This document shows positions 8,005 through 17,715 of a stretch of 64,000 nt of DNA, one piece after another. Position numbers and translations under genes: made by a program. The notes under the pieces are model-generated. The model did no database searches, was not told the origin of the DNA, and was given only the letters and a program-made list of their open reading frames with translations. The first letter of the stretch is position 1. Each line of letters begins with the position of its first letter. Source of the DNA: Sporosarcina sp. PTS2304 (GTDB lineage Bacteria > Bacillota > Bacilli > Bacillales_A > Planococcaceae); assembly GCF_003351785.1 (NCBI RefSeq), contig NZ_CP031230.1, positions 558,001 through 622,000 on the forward strand. The letters run 5' to 3'.

Positions 8005-10286
8005 ATATGGGTCCTTTATCTATTTCATCCGCAAAAACATCTTCCGCAGAAGCCCAGCCACTTACGCTAAAAGAAGGCCAAATGATTCATGGGAAAGTGC
8101 AGCAACTATTTCCTGGTCAAATGGCGCAAGTCCAAGTGGGCAACCAACAACTGCATGCCAAGCTAGAGGTTCCATTACAAGCGGGTGATCATTACTATTT
8201 TAAAGTCAACGGTACAGAGCCGGAATTGAAGTTACAAGTGATTTCGGGTCCTATAAAGAGTACAGAAGGGCAAGCGGTACAATTATCAAAGCTCATGGAA
8301 TCGATGAATTTGCCTAAGACACCCGAGATGAAGGAATTGCTCGCAATGGTCATTAAGCAAAAGATTCCAATGACAAGAGAGAATTTACTTGAAGCAGCCA
8401 ATCTATTAAAGTCTGTTCCAGAAAATATGAAATCAAATGCATTTGCAGTGATTAGTAAAATCGCTGAAGCACGACTGCCTTTCACACCAGTAGTATTTCA
8501 GTCATTGTTGCAAGCACAAACGGGAACCATTACACAACAACTCACGACATTACAAGCAGCGATTCTACAAGAACCAAACCTTCCGCCTGCTGTACGTGGC
8601 CAGCTGCTTCAAACGTTACAGGCACTCGCAAATCCTGTCAGTCAATCAGTTGGAAAAGAGTTACTCCATCAAAGTATTTCAAAGTTAGTAGATCCACAAG
8701 CGAGTAAAGCGGATCGATTTGCTGCATTGCAGTTAGTAAAGAGTGCAAATATCCTTCCGCCTCGCGCATCTTTAGCTAATTTACCACAAATACTTGCACA
8801 ATTAGTCACCCAGACAGGCGCTGAAAAAGTATCCACACTGCCTATGACAGTCGTCTCATCTGCAATGACGGATCAATCTATGCCTAAAGCGCTACAGAAT
8901 CTAGTGCAACAAGTAAATCAAACTCCGGCAACGAATCAATCGACAGTACAGACAGTCATTCAAAACCTAGCGCAACAACTGACGAATTCAACAGTGCCGG
9001 CATCAGTGAAGAACACACTACAAACCTTGTTGGCGCAATTTACCAACCAACCGGTAACCGAGTCTTCAAAAAGTGCTTTCATACAGCAGTTCAATCAAGT
9101 GTTTGCTATGTCAGAACAGTCATCTGCAACACCTGTATCGACAAGCCAATCATCGCTCAACCAGACAGCGAGTCAAATCAATGCAACCACTCAACTACCT
9201 ATACAATCTAATCCGACAATGGCGGTGGTACAGACGATTCAAAATACGCTCAGTCAACTGAATCAAACGTCCGTAACAAATGGTTCTGCGATGAAAGAAA
9301 TCACTCACAATTTAACACAACAGCTAAATCAACCGACAGTACCGGAATTAATTAAAAATGCTTTACAGCCAATAGTGCAGCAATTTAGTCAGCAGCTACC
9401 GAGTGAAAGTGTAAAAGCCGCATTTATCGAACAGTTCAGCCAAACGCTTCTGCAACAGGTGAGCGCTCAAGAGACATCTACAAGTACGGCTTCTACTATC
9501 CAAGTCCCAAAGGAAATGCAACAAGTAATTCCGTCACTTCTTTCACTTCCACCGGAACGAGTAGAAGATGCTATGCGGACACTACTTCAAATTGCAGAAA
9601 AATCTACTGCTCCGGAAATAAAGCAAATGATTCAAGCCGCTGAAGTACAACTTTCACAAGCGATGAATGGACCGGTTATGAAAGAAGCTATGCAAAGTAT
9701 AGTAAGTACATTAGGCTTGAATTATGAAGCGTTGTTAAACAGCAAAGAACCCGAATTGACTAACTTGGCTAACACGTTGAAACCGCAGTTACTCGCATTA
9801 TTACAAGATTCTACTCTGTCACCCCAATTACGTGAAGCGACAGAAACGATGGTTTTGCGTATGAACGGTACGATAATTCAGACCGCAGACACAAGCATTC
9901 AGCAACAGATTATTATGCAATTACCCGTTGAGCTTTTCGGCAAGAAAATAGATGCCACCTTACAATGGAATGGACGGATGAAAGAAAACGGCCAAATCGA
10001 TCCAGCGTTTGCGAGGATAATATTTTATTTGGATTTGGAATCATTGAAGACAACTATGGTGGATATGCATGTACAAAATAAAGTAGTTAATTTAACAATT
10101 TTTAATGAGCAGCCTTCTTTACGGACGTCCGGACTTTCACTTCAACCACTGCTTAAAGAAGGATTGGAGCGTATCGGATATAAATTATCCGGTATTACAT
10201 TCAAGCCTTTTACAGAGTCACAGCAAACTGTAAAACCGGTAAATATACCGCATACTGATGAGGGAGGAGTGGATTACAGAATATGA
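8001..10286 (+). CDS. ylqG: YlqG-like protein with FliK/Flg_hook-like C-terminus
   Basis: 761-aa protein in the position of B. subtilis ylqG, clearly longer than that homologue as I remember it. The first 70 residues look folded (GQMIHGKVQQLFPGQMAQVQV); the middle is a Gln/Thr/Ser-rich low-complexity region with an internal duplication (about residues 318-366 and 433-480). The last 100 residues (about 655-755) have an alternating beta pattern (FYLDLESLKTTMVDMHVQN) like the C-terminal Flg_hook domain of FliK. This layout is that of a hook-length or substrate-switch protein, but the real fliK lies at 29.0 kb. ATG at 8001 follows TGGAGGGA; it overlaps rnhB and ylqH by 4 nt each, implying translational coupling. 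Function is not established. Confidence 0.75.
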   Translation: MNMGPLSISSAKTSSAEAQPLTLKEGQMIHGKVQQLFPGQMAQVQVGNQQLHAKLEVPLQAGDHYYFKVNGTEPELKLQVISGPIKSTEGQAVQLSKLMESMNLPKTPEMKELLAMVIKQKIPMTRENLLEAANLLKSVPENMKSNAFAVISKIAEARLPFTPVVFQSLLQAQTGTITQQLTTLQAAILQEPNLPPAVRGQLLQTLQALANPVSQSVGKELLHQSISKLVDPQASKADRFAALQLVKSANILPPRASLANLPQILAQLVTQTGAEKVSTLPMTVVSSAMTDQSMPKALQNLVQQVNQTPATNQSTVQTVIQNLAQQLTNSTVPASVKNTLQTLLAQFTNQPVTESSKSAFIQQFNQVFAMSEQSSATPVSTSQSSLNQTASQINATTQLPIQSNPTMAVVQTIQNTLSQLNQTSVTNGSAMKEITHNLTQQLNQPTVPELIKNALQPIVQQFSQQLPSESVKAAFIEQFSQTLLQQVSAQETSTSTASTIQVPKEMQQVIPSLLSLPPERVEDAMRTLLQIAEKSTAPEIKQMIQAAEVQLSQAMNGPVMKEAMQSIVSTLGLNYEALLNSKEPELTNLANTLKPQLLALLQDSTLSPQLREATETMVLRMNGTIIQTADTSIQQQIIMQLPVELFGKKIDATLQWNGRMKENGQIDPAFARIIFYLDLESLKTTMVDMHVQNKVVNLTIFNEQPSLRTSGLSLQPLLKEGLERIGYKLSGITFKPFTESQQTVKPVNIPHTDEGGVDYRI
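8953..9441 (+). repeat. Internal duplication within ylqG
   Basis: Two diverged copies of about 49 codons, at about 8953-9099 and 9299-9441, encode similar helical segments. Shared features are QQL...TVP..(V/I)KN.LQ, then a Gln-rich stretch, then (K)S/A.AFI.QF.Q. The copies are about 115 residues apart, suggesting growth of the linker by duplication. Confidence 0.6.
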
Positions 10287-10564
10287 AGGAAGAACGCTAT
10301 AAACGAAAAGAAGCTGTAGCATTATCTTATGAACCGGAAGTTTCCGATGCTCCGAAAGTGATTGCAAAAGGGAAAGGAAAAATCGCCGAAACTATTTTGG
10401 AGCGTGCGGAGGAGCATAATATCCCGATACAGGAAGATCCAAGCTTAGTGGAATTGCTTGGTCAATTAAATGTCAACGAGTCCATACCGGAAGAGTTATA
10501 CCAAGCTGTTTCTGAAGTATTTGCTTATATTTACCGACTGGATAAAGAAAGACAAAATAAATGA
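10283..10564 (+). CDS. ylqH: YlqH, free-standing FlhB C-terminal-domain-like protein
   Basis: 93-aa soluble protein related to the cytoplasmic C-terminal domain of FlhB/EscU export-switch proteins. KEAVALSYEPEVSDAPKVIAKG lines up with THFAIALKYDEEQMDSPIVIAKG of the flhB gene at 38.3 kb, and the ends match too (IPEELYQAVSEVFAYIYRL versus IPEEFFKAVAEILAYVYRI). It has no membrane segments and starts about where FlhB is cleaved at NPTH, so it resembles a ready-made FlhB-CC fragment. It overlaps ylqG by 4 nt. B. subtilis has the same ylqG-ylqH order; the role is unknown. Confidence 0.85.
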   Translation: MKEERYKRKEAVALSYEPEVSDAPKVIAKGKGKIAETILERAEEHNIPIQEDPSLVELLGQLNVNESIPEELYQAVSEVFAYIYRLDKERQNK

Positions 10565-10610
10565 ATAAATAATTGGAATATAAAAAAATTTATTATGCAA
10601 TAGTCATTCT

Positions 10611-10639
10611 TGGACAATGTGTGACGGTTTGATTACAAT
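10611..10639 (+). promoter_or_regulatory. SigA promoter for sucCD
   Basis: TGGACA at 10611-10616, a 17-nt spacer and TACAAT at 10634-10639, about 50 nt upstream of the sucC start. No catabolite-responsive element was recognised nearby by eye. Confidence 0.55.
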
Positions 10640-10690
10640 AATAAAGTAGTTGAGTATCAAGCAATTGTAAATCGAATGGAGGCAGTACTT

Positions 10691-11851
10691 ATGAACATCC
10701 ATGAATATCAAGGGAAGCAGCTTCTGAGAGAGTACGGTGTTGCTGTTTCGAAAGGCCGTGTTGCATTCTCACCAAAGGATGCCGTGGCGGTTGCCAAAGA
10801 AATTGGTACTTTACCGGTAGTGGTAAAGGCGCAAATTCATGCGGGTGGTCGAGGAAAAGCTGGCGGAGTGAAGATTGTTAAAAATCTTGATGAAGTACGC
10901 GCTGTTGCAGCTGAATTGATCGGTAAACAACTGGTAACGCATCAAACGGGACCAGAAGGACAAGAAGTGAAAAGACTTCTCGTCGAAGAAGGAATTGACA
11001 TTGAAAAAGAGTTCTATATTGGACTTGTCGTTGACCGTGCAACTGATCGTGTAACATTAATGGGATCAGCTGAAGGTGGAGTGGAAATTGAAGAAGTAGC
11101 GGAAAAAAATCCGGAAAAAATCTTCTATGAAGTGATCGATCCAGTCGTTGGATTGGCTCCTTTCCAAGCCCGTCGTATGGCATTTAATATGGAAATACCA
11201 AGCAATTTAATTAATAAAGCTGTAAGTTTATTTTTAGGTTTATATAAAGTATTCAGTGATAAAGACGCGTCAATTGTCGAAATTAACCCTTTAGTTGTGA
11301 CAAAAGATCAGCGTGTATTGGCTTTGGATGCAAAGTTTAATTTTGATGATAATGCAATATTCCGTCATAAAGATATTGTTGAATTACGTGACTTTGATGA
11401 AGAAGATCCGAAAGAAATCGAAGCATCTACTTTTGATTTAAGTTATATTTCATTAGACGGAAATATCGGTTGTATGGTCAATGGTGCAGGTCTTGCGATG
11501 GCTACTATGGATACCATTCATTACTATGGCGGAGAACCCGCTAACTTCCTTGACGTTGGGGGCGGCGCAAAGAAAGAAAAAGTTGCCGGCGCTTTCAAAA
11601 TCATTTTGTCTGACCCGAAAGTAAAAGGCATATTCGTCAATATTTTCGGTGGAATTATGAAATGTGACGTTATCGCTGAAGGGGTCATCGAAGCGGCTAA
11701 AGAAGTTGAACTTCAAGTGCCACTCGTTGTACGTCTGGAAGGTACAAATGTAGAACGCGGGAAAGCACTGCTTGAACAATCCGGTATCAATATTGTATCG
11801 GCTGATTCTATGGCAGAAGGCGCGAAAAAAATCGTTGAGTTGATAGGATAA
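10691..11851 (+). CDS. sucC: Succinate-CoA ligase (ADP-forming) subunit beta
   Basis: 386-aa ATP-grasp subunit of succinyl-CoA synthetase, the substrate-level phosphorylation step of the TCA cycle. The N-terminus [17 protein letters not shown] and the glycine-rich [14 protein letters not shown] are typical; the C-terminal ligase domain has [20 protein letters not shown] at 10678-10682 is 8 nt from the ATG at 10691; an upstream ATG at 10676 overlaps that site and would add five residues. It is paired with sucD 18 nt downstream. Confidence 0.97.
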   Translation: MNIHEYQGKQLLREYGVAVSKGRVAFSPKDAVAVAKEIGTLPVVVKAQIHAGGRGKAGGVKIVKNLDEVRAVAAELIGKQLVTHQTGPEGQEVKRLLVEEGIDIEKEFYIGLVVDRATDRVTLMGSAEGGVEIEEVAEKNPEKIFYEVIDPVVGLAPFQARRMAFNMEIPSNLINKAVSLFLGLYKVFSDKDASIVEINPLVVTKDQRVLALDAKFNFDDNAIFRHKDIVELRDFDEEDPKEIEASTFDLSYISLDGNIGCMVNGAGLAMATMDTIHYYGGEPANFLDVGGGAKKEKVAGAFKIILSDPKVKGIFVNIFGGIMKCDVIAEGVIEAAKEVELQVPLVVRLEGTNVERGKALLEQSGINIVSADSMAEGAKKIVELIG

Positions 11852-11869
11852 GAAAGGCAGGTACAACAC

Positions 11870-12772
11870 ATGAGTATTTATGTTGATAAAGATACAAGAG
11901 TCATTGTACAAGGAATTACAGGTTCCACTGCCCTGTTCCATACACAGCAAATGTTGGAATATGGTACGAAAATAGTCGGCGGTGTGACACCTGGTAAAGG
12001 CGGTCAAACAGTTGAGGGAGTTCCAGTTTTTGATACTGTTGAAGAAGCTGTCAAAGCAACTAATGCGAACGTTTCCATCATTTATGTACCAGCACCTTAT
12101 GCTGCCGATGCTATTATGGAAGCAGTCGATGCAGAACTTGAAATGACTATTTGTATTACAGAGCATATTCCAGTGCTTGATATGATTAAGGTCAAGCGTT
12201 ATATGGAAGGAAAAAAGACGCGTTTAATCGGGCCGAACTGTCCGGGTGTTATTACAGCGGATGAGACGAAAATCGGTATTATGCCTGGCTATATCCACAC
12301 AAAAGGTCATGTCGGCGTAGTTTCGCGTTCTGGTACGCTAACATACGAAGCGGTTCATCAATTAACGCAAGAGGGAATCGGTCAGACAACTGCGGTTGGT
12401 ATCGGTGGAGACCCTGTTAATGGTACGAATTTCATCGACGTATTGAAGGAATTCAATGAGGATCCTGAAACGTATGCAGTCGTTATGATTGGTGAAATTG
12501 GCGGTACTGCCGAAGAGGAAGCTGCAGATTGGGTAAAAGAACATATGACAAAACCGGTTGTAGGGTTCATCGGTGGTCAGACAGCTCCAGAAGGTAAACG
12601 TATGGGGCACGCAGGTGCGATTATCTCGGGCGGTAAAGGTACAGCAGCAGAAAAGATTAAATCTTTAGAAGCAGCAGATATCCGAGTCGCAGAAACACCA
12701 TCCGTAATTGGGGAAACACTTATTACTGTTCTGAAGGAAAAAGGACTATACGAAAAATGTAAAACGAAGTAA
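11870..12772 (+). CDS. sucD: Succinate-CoA ligase subunit alpha
   Basis: 300-aa CoA-binding subunit. The N-terminal Rossmann domain has [11 protein letters not shown]; the active-site histidine that carries the phosphate is H247 in [16 protein letters not shown]. The segment GPNCPGVI is typical of the family. AAAGGCAGG precedes the ATG. A strong terminator follows, so sucC-sucD forms a two-gene operon. Confidence 0.97.
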   Translation: MSIYVDKDTRVIVQGITGSTALFHTQQMLEYGTKIVGGVTPGKGGQTVEGVPVFDTVEEAVKATNANVSIIYVPAPYAADAIMEAVDAELEMTICITEHIPVLDMIKVKRYMEGKKTRLIGPNCPGVITADETKIGIMPGYIHTKGHVGVVSRSGTLTYEAVHQLTQEGIGQTTAVGIGGDPVNGTNFIDVLKEFNEDPETYAVVMIGEIGGTAEEEAADWVKEHMTKPVVGFIGGQTAPEGKRMGHAGAIISGGKGTAAEKIKSLEAADIRVAETPSVIGETLITVLKEKGLYEKCKTK

Positions 12773-12777
12773 ACTAG

Positions 12778-12811
12778 AAGGTGTAGCGGGAAATTCTGCT
12801 ACACCTTTTTT
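12778..12811 (+). terminator. Intrinsic terminator after sucD
   Basis: AAGGTGTAGC (12778-12787) pairs perfectly with GCTACACCTT (12798-12807) around a 10-nt loop, followed by a T run ending at 12811. Confidence 0.9.
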
Positions 12812-12848
12812 CGTCCTCTGCTTGTAGTGTCGAATAAAGGAGATTACT

Positions 12849-13727
12849 ATGCAATTTACTATCCAACAGAAAAAATTATTAAGTCTACATTATATTCATC
12901 CTGTACCTTTTCATCGTTTTCAAGTATTAATAGAAGAAAACCCGGCGTTGGAAAAATTAGAAACCTACTCTACTGAATATTGGACTCGATTGCTTAATTT
13001 ACCGAAAGAGAAAGCAGTTCAATTTACTGAACGATACAAAGAAATAGAACGGCTTCCGTTAGTAGAACTATTGGAGAAAGTAAATTGTTCTCCTATTACT
13101 ATATTTCACCGTAATTATCCCGAAGAACTTAAACAATTATATGATCCACCTGCGGTTATTTACTGCATGGGAAATGAAAAGTTATTGAGAAGTAGATTAC
13201 GCGTTGGAATTATCGGCTCACGTCAAGCGACATATTATTCAAAAAAAGCATTAGATTTTATCGTTCCCCCACTTGTTGACCGAAACATTCCGATTGTCTC
13301 AGGTTTGGCAGCAGGTGCTGACACGATGGCACATCAAGCAGCCATGGATTTTGGCGGTGAAACGATAGGCGTGCTAGGTCATGGATTTTCCCATATGTAT
13401 CCTAAAAAGAATATGAAAATCGCGCAGGAAATAGCGAAGAATCATTTGCTTATAACAGAGTATCCACCGTATTTTTCACCGGCCAAATGGACATTTCCTA
13501 TGCGTAATCGGATCATTAGCGGACTGTCAAATGCTCTCGTCATTACAGAGTCAGTTGAGCGCAGTGGGACGATGAGCACAGTTGAACATGCACTGGATCA
13601 CGGAAAAGAAATTTTCGCTGTTCCGGGTGCTATCGATTCGCCTTTATCAGCAGGCCCAAATAAGCTGATAGATGAAGGGGCTAAGCCATTATGGAGCGGC
13701 TTCCAAATACTCGATTCTTTACTGTAA
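12849..13727 (+). CDS. dprA: DNA-processing protein DprA (Smf)
   Basis: 292-aa DprA family protein that protects incoming single-stranded DNA and loads RecA during natural transformation. The extended Rossmann fold is visible: GIIGSRQATYYSKKAL near residue 121, SGLAAGADTMAHQAA near 153, GVLGHGF near 177, and RNRIISGLSNALVITE near 220. The C-terminal winged helix of some homologues is absent, as in other short Bacillales forms. AAAGGAG precedes the ATG. No promoter was recognised in the 37 nt after the sucD terminator. Confidence 0.94.
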   Translation: MQFTIQQKKLLSLHYIHPVPFHRFQVLIEENPALEKLETYSTEYWTRLLNLPKEKAVQFTERYKEIERLPLVELLEKVNCSPITIFHRNYPEELKQLYDPPAVIYCMGNEKLLRSRLRVGIIGSRQATYYSKKALDFIVPPLVDRNIPIVSGLAAGADTMAHQAAMDFGGETIGVLGHGFSHMYPKKNMKIAQEIAKNHLLITEYPPYFSPAKWTFPMRNRIISGLSNALVITESVERSGTMSTVEHALDHGKEIFAVPGAIDSPLSAGPNKLIDEGAKPLWSGFQILDSLL

Positions 13728-13745
13728 ATTGATGAACCTCCCGAA

Positions 13746-13799
13746 TGCAAAATGTTTAAAAGGTTGCAATATCCGCAAAACTGTTATACATTTTGCAAC
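13746..13799 (+). repeat. Nested inverted repeats upstream of topA
   Basis: TGCAAAATG at 13746-13754 is the perfect reverse complement of CATTTTGCA at 13789-13797. GTTGCAA at 13763-13769 is the perfect reverse complement of TTGCAAC at 13793-13799. The two pairings share a right arm and are therefore mutually exclusive. Confidence 0.7.
13764..13792 (+). promoter_or_regulatory. Candidate SigA promoter for topA
   Basis: TTGCAA at 13764-13769, a 17-nt spacer and TACATT at 13787-13792. Both hexamers fall inside arms of the inverted repeats described at 13746-13799. Moderate match to consensus only. Confidence 0.35.
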
Positions 13800-13852
13800 A
13801 GATATTCTTTTGATGAATAAATAAAAAGAAATCTCTCTGAGGAGGGAATAAT

Positions 13853-15928
13853 ATGGCAGATTACTTAGTAATTGTAGAATCACCTGCTAAAGCGAAAACG
13901 ATTGAACGATACTTAGGGAAAAAGTATAAAGTAAGTGCTTCACTTGGACATTTACGTGATTTACCTCGCAGTCAAATGGGAGTAGATACCGAAAATAATT
14001 ATGAACCGAAGTATATTACGATCCGGGGAAAAGGGCCAATTCTTCAAGAATTAAAAAAAGAAGCGAAAAAAGCGAAAAAAGTCTTTCTCGCAGCTGACCC
14101 GGATCGCGAAGGGGAAGCCATTGCTTGGCATCTATCACATCAGCTGGGTGTGGATATTGAGTCTGATTGTCGCGTAGTATTCAACGAAATTACAAAAGAT
14201 GCGATTAAAGAATCATTTAAACATCCGCGTCCTATTAATATGAATTTAGTAGATGCTCAACAAGCCAGAAGAATTTTAGACAGACTGGTAGGTTACAACA
14301 TCAGTCCGATTCTTTGGAAGAAAGTAAAAAAAGGATTGTCTGCAGGGCGTGTTCAATCAGTTGCATTGCGTTTGATTATTGATCGTGAAAACGAAATTAA
14401 TGCATTTGTACCTGAAGAATACTGGAGTATTACAACACAGTTTACAAAAGATAAAAAAACATTTGAAGGCACGTTTTATGGCGATGCTAAAGAAAAAATA
14501 AAGCTGACGAATCAAGAGCAAGTAGAAAAAATCGTAAACGCACTTGAACCGGATGAATTTGAAGTTGTTAAAGTAGTGAAAAAAGAACGTAAGCGGAATC
14601 CTGCGCTTCCTTTCACTACATCTTCACTTCAGCAAGAAGCAGCGCGTAAATTGAACTTCCGTGCAAGAAAGACCATGATGCTAGCACAGCAATTATATGA
14701 AGGAATTGCGATTGGAAAAGAAGGGACAGTCGGTTTAATAACGTATATGCGTACAGACTCGACCCGAATTTCTGACACAGCGAAAGACGAAGTGAAATCA
14801 TTCATACAAACTATGTACGGAGAAGACTTCATTTCTACTGTAACGACTAAAGCAAAAGCAAAGGCAAATACACAGGATGCACACGAAGCGGTACGTCCGA
14901 CTTCAGCCATGCGGCCCCCCGATGCTATGAAGGGATTCTTATCAAGAGACCAGTATCGTTTGTACAAGTTGATTTGGGAACGCTTTGTAGCAAGTCAAAT
15001 GTCGCCGGCGATTTTGGATACTGTGACTGCTGATTTTTTGAATGGCGATATTCGCTTTCGTGCTTCGGGTTCTCAAGTGAAATTTCCGGGCTTTATGAAA
15101 GTATATATTGAAGGCGATGACGATCAACAAGAAGAGAAAGAAAATATTCTTCCGCCGCTTGAAGAAGGCGAAAAAATCACCTATGCAAATATCGATCCGA
15201 AACAACATTTCACACAGCCACCGCCAAGATATTCGGAAGCGAGACTAGTAAAAACTCTTGAAGAATTAGGGATAGGCCGTCCATCGACGTATGCGCCTAC
15301 ACTCGATACCATTCAAAAGCGTGGATATGTTACGCTGGATGCAAAGCGGTTTATTCCCACAGAACTTGGCGGAATTGTTCACCAAGCAGTGAATCAATAT
15401 TTCCCTGACGTTATTGATATTGAGTTCACTGCACAAATGGAACAAAGTCTCGACCACGTAGAAGAAGGTAGTATTGAATGGCGTAAAGTGATTGATGCCT
15501 TTTATCGCGATTTTGAGAAGCACGTTGAAGTTGCTGATGCGGAAATGGAAAAGATTGAAATTAAAGATGAGCCTGCTGGTGAGGATTGTGAAAAGTGCGG
15601 ATCTCCAATGGTCTATAAAATGGGACGATATGGAAAATTTATGGCTTGCTCAAATTTTCCAGACTGCAGAAATACGAAAGCAATCATTAAACCTATCGGG
15701 GTAACATGTCCGAAATGTAAAGAAGGCGAAGTAGTCGAGCGTAAAAGTAAAACGAAAAGAATCTTCTTTGGTTGTGACCAATACCCGGAATGTGATTATG
15801 TATCATGGGATAAGCCCATTTCTCGACCATGTCCGAAATGTCAGCAGACGTTAGTGGAGAAACGATTGAAAAAAGGTGTCCAAATTCAATGTACAGAATG
15901 CGACTATAAAGAAGAACCACAAGGCTAA
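13853..15928 (+). CDS. topA: DNA topoisomerase I
   Basis: 691-aa type IA topoisomerase that relaxes negative supercoils. The TOPRIM domain starts at the N-terminus ([20 protein letters not shown]) with the acidic [15 protein letters not shown] near residue 80. The catalytic tyrosine is Y298 in [11 protein letters not shown]. Three C-terminal zinc-binding modules lie at about residues 579-690, each with CxxC...C pairs. GAGGAGG precedes the ATG. It follows dprA by 125 nt of intergenic DNA with unusual inverted repeats, and trmFO starts 37 nt downstream. Confidence 0.97.
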   Translation: MADYLVIVESPAKAKTIERYLGKKYKVSASLGHLRDLPRSQMGVDTENNYEPKYITIRGKGPILQELKKEAKKAKKVFLAADPDREGEAIAWHLSHQLGVDIESDCRVVFNEITKDAIKESFKHPRPINMNLVDAQQARRILDRLVGYNISPILWKKVKKGLSAGRVQSVALRLIIDRENEINAFVPEEYWSITTQFTKDKKTFEGTFYGDAKEKIKLTNQEQVEKIVNALEPDEFEVVKVVKKERKRNPALPFTTSSLQQEAARKLNFRARKTMMLAQQLYEGIAIGKEGTVGLITYMRTDSTRISDTAKDEVKSFIQTMYGEDFISTVTTKAKAKANTQDAHEAVRPTSAMRPPDAMKGFLSRDQYRLYKLIWERFVASQMSPAILDTVTADFLNGDIRFRASGSQVKFPGFMKVYIEGDDDQQEEKENILPPLEEGEKITYANIDPKQHFTQPPPRYSEARLVKTLEELGIGRPSTYAPTLDTIQKRGYVTLDAKRFIPTELGGIVHQAVNQYFPDVIDIEFTAQMEQSLDHVEEGSIEWRKVIDAFYRDFEKHVEVADAEMEKIEIKDEPAGEDCEKCGSPMVYKMGRYGKFMACSNFPDCRNTKAIIKPIGVTCPKCKEGEVVERKSKTKRIFFGCDQYPECDYVSWDKPISRPCPKCQQTLVEKRLKKGVQIQCTECDYKEEPQG

Positions 15929-15965
15929 CTAGGCAATTGAACATAACGAGAAAGAGGTATTTGAA

Positions 15966-17276
15966 ATGACACAAACTGTAAATGTAATTGGTGCTGGATT
16001 AGCAGGCAGTGAAGCAGCTTGGCAACTCGCGAATCGAGGGATTCAAGTAAAATTATTCGAGATGCGCCCAGTCAAGCAAACCCCGGCGCACCATACAGAC
16101 AAATTTGCAGAGTTAGTGTGTAGTAACTCTTTACGAGCTAACAACTTAACGAATGCTGTAGGTGTAATAAAAGAAGAAATGCGCCAGTTAGATTCATTGA
16201 TTATTCAATCGGCAGACCGCTGTGCAGTTCCTGCTGGCGGTGCGTTAGCGGTTGACCGTCATGAGTTCGCAGCAAATGTTACGGAACAAATCCGAAATCA
16301 TCCGAAGATTGAAGTGATTAACGAAGAAGTTACAAAGTTGCCCGATGGCATTACAGTTATCGCTTCAGGTCCTTTAACTTCACCGGCCCTTGCGGATGAG
16401 ATACGCGAACTAACCGGTGAAGATTATCTATATTTTTATGATGCTGCCGCTCCGATTGTAGAAAGTGACTCAATCAATATGGATAAAGTCTATTTAAAAT
16501 CTCGTTATGATAAAGGTGAGGCAGCCTATTTAAATTGCCCGATGAATGAAGAAGAGTTTGAGCGTTTCTATCAAGCGCTCATATCGGCAGAAGTCGCTCC
16601 ATTAAAAGACTTTGAAGAAGAAATGTATTTTGAAGGGTGTATGCCAATTGAAGTGATGGCAAAGCGTGGAGTGAAAACGATGTTATTTGGTCCATTGAAG
16701 CCTGTAGGCCTTGAAGATCCAAAGACAGGAAAAGAACCGACGGCTGTTATTCAGTTAAGACAGGATAACGCAGCGGGTTCACTGTACAATCTGGTCGGTT
16801 TCCAAACGCATTTAAAATGGGGAGCGCAAAAAGAAATCCTGCAATTGATTCCTGGACTGGAAAATGTAGAAATTGTGCGTTACGGAGTTATGCATCGGAA
16901 TACATTTATCAATTCTCCTAGAGTGCTAAATTGCACATACCAGTTAAAGTCCCAACCGACTATTTTCTTTGCTGGACAAATGACAGGTGTAGAGGGATAT
17001 GTTGAATCTGCAGGGTCTGGTCTAATTGCTGGAATCAACGCCGCACATTTGGCTCAAGGCGGGCGCCCGATTCGTTTCCCGAGAGAAACTGCACTTGGCA
17101 GTATGTCGCGTTATATTACGGAAGCAGATCCGAAAAACTTCCAGCCAATGAATATAAACTTCGGATTATTTCCAGAGCTAGGTAAACGTATTCGTACAAA
17201 AGCAGATCGTGCAGAAAAACATGCGAAACGTGCATTGAAAGCGTTGGAAGAGTTTAAAGAATCGACGACAATTTAA
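15966..17276 (+). CDS. trmFO: Methylenetetrahydrofolate-tRNA-(uracil-5-)-methyltransferase TrmFO
   Basis: 436-aa folate- and FAD-dependent enzyme that makes ribothymidine at tRNA position 54 in most Firmicutes (formerly Gid). The dinucleotide-binding motif is at the N-terminus ([13 protein letters not shown]), followed by [22 protein letters not shown] (residues about 34-55). The C-terminal FAD segment contains [26 protein letters not shown] precedes the ATG. In B. subtilis trmFO is directly followed by codV/xerC; here 439 nt intervene. Confidence 0.96.
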   Translation: MTQTVNVIGAGLAGSEAAWQLANRGIQVKLFEMRPVKQTPAHHTDKFAELVCSNSLRANNLTNAVGVIKEEMRQLDSLIIQSADRCAVPAGGALAVDRHEFAANVTEQIRNHPKIEVINEEVTKLPDGITVIASGPLTSPALADEIRELTGEDYLYFYDAAAPIVESDSINMDKVYLKSRYDKGEAAYLNCPMNEEEFERFYQALISAEVAPLKDFEEEMYFEGCMPIEVMAKRGVKTMLFGPLKPVGLEDPKTGKEPTAVIQLRQDNAAGSLYNLVGFQTHLKWGAQKEILQLIPGLENVEIVRYGVMHRNTFINSPRVLNCTYQLKSQPTIFFAGQMTGVEGYVESAGSGLIAGINAAHLAQGGRPIRFPRETALGSMSRYITEADPKNFQPMNINFGLFPELGKRIRTKADRAEKHAKRALKALEEFKESTTI

Positions 17277-17287
17277 TCACAAACTAT

Positions 17288-17582
17288 GGGGTTGTCCAGA
17301 AAGTCAGTAACGTCTGATTTTCTGTGATAGCCTCTTTCTTTGTGAAATCAAATCATCTGTCATCGGTTCATTATAGAATGAGTAGATGTGCTGATCGTTT
17401 GATTATGTATAATATAGCTCCTCTATTCATGTTAGAAGAAACTTAAATGCGAAAAAGACGTCACATTACACAGGGGAAGTAGAAATTATTAGAAAAGACC
17501 GCAAAATATTTGAACGTCATGTGTCAAATGAAGAGTTTTAGGGAATAACTGACCGTGGATCAGTTTTCAAAGTTGCCCAAAA
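17288..17582 (+). mobile_element. Possible decayed insertion-element relic
   Basis: This segment separates two genes that are adjacent in relatives. Its left end GGGGTTGTCC leads into an 18-19 bp imperfect hairpin (17290-17307 with 17314-17332) of the kind found at the ends of IS1182-like elements. Its right end also carries a small hairpin (AACTGA...TCAGTT) and TTGCCC. Internally only a 30-codon frame without start (17449-17541) remains, and no transposase domain is recognisable. The element identity is inferred from the end structure only. Confidence 0.35.
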
Positions 17583-17601
17583 ATCCTTGCTATTGTATAG
17601 T
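17573..17601 (+). promoter_or_regulatory. Candidate SigA promoter for xerC-hslVU
   Basis: TTGCCC at 17573-17578, a 17-nt spacer and TATAGT at 17596-17601. The -35 lies in the right end of the putative element relic. The remaining stretch to the xerC ATG at 17716 is AT-rich and shows nothing else I can name. Confidence 0.35.
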
Positions 17602-17715
17602 GTGTCATGGAGAACATTTGGACTAAACTATACATTCCAAACTATATACATTAAAGAATCTTTAGAATATTTGGTAATAAATTCAATTGCTTACAATTCG
17701 TTAAGAGGTGATCGA

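Noticed and set aside
8900-9500. Gln/Thr-rich repeats of ylqG as a CRISPR-like or minisatellite array
   Set aside because: Only two diverged coding copies exist; there are no regular direct DNA repeats or spacers.
11453-12166. A 237-codon open frame on the minus strand across sucC-sucD
   Set aside because: It is opposite two highly conserved genes, has no ribosome-binding site, and its protein is rich in F, N, C and H as expected of a shadow frame.
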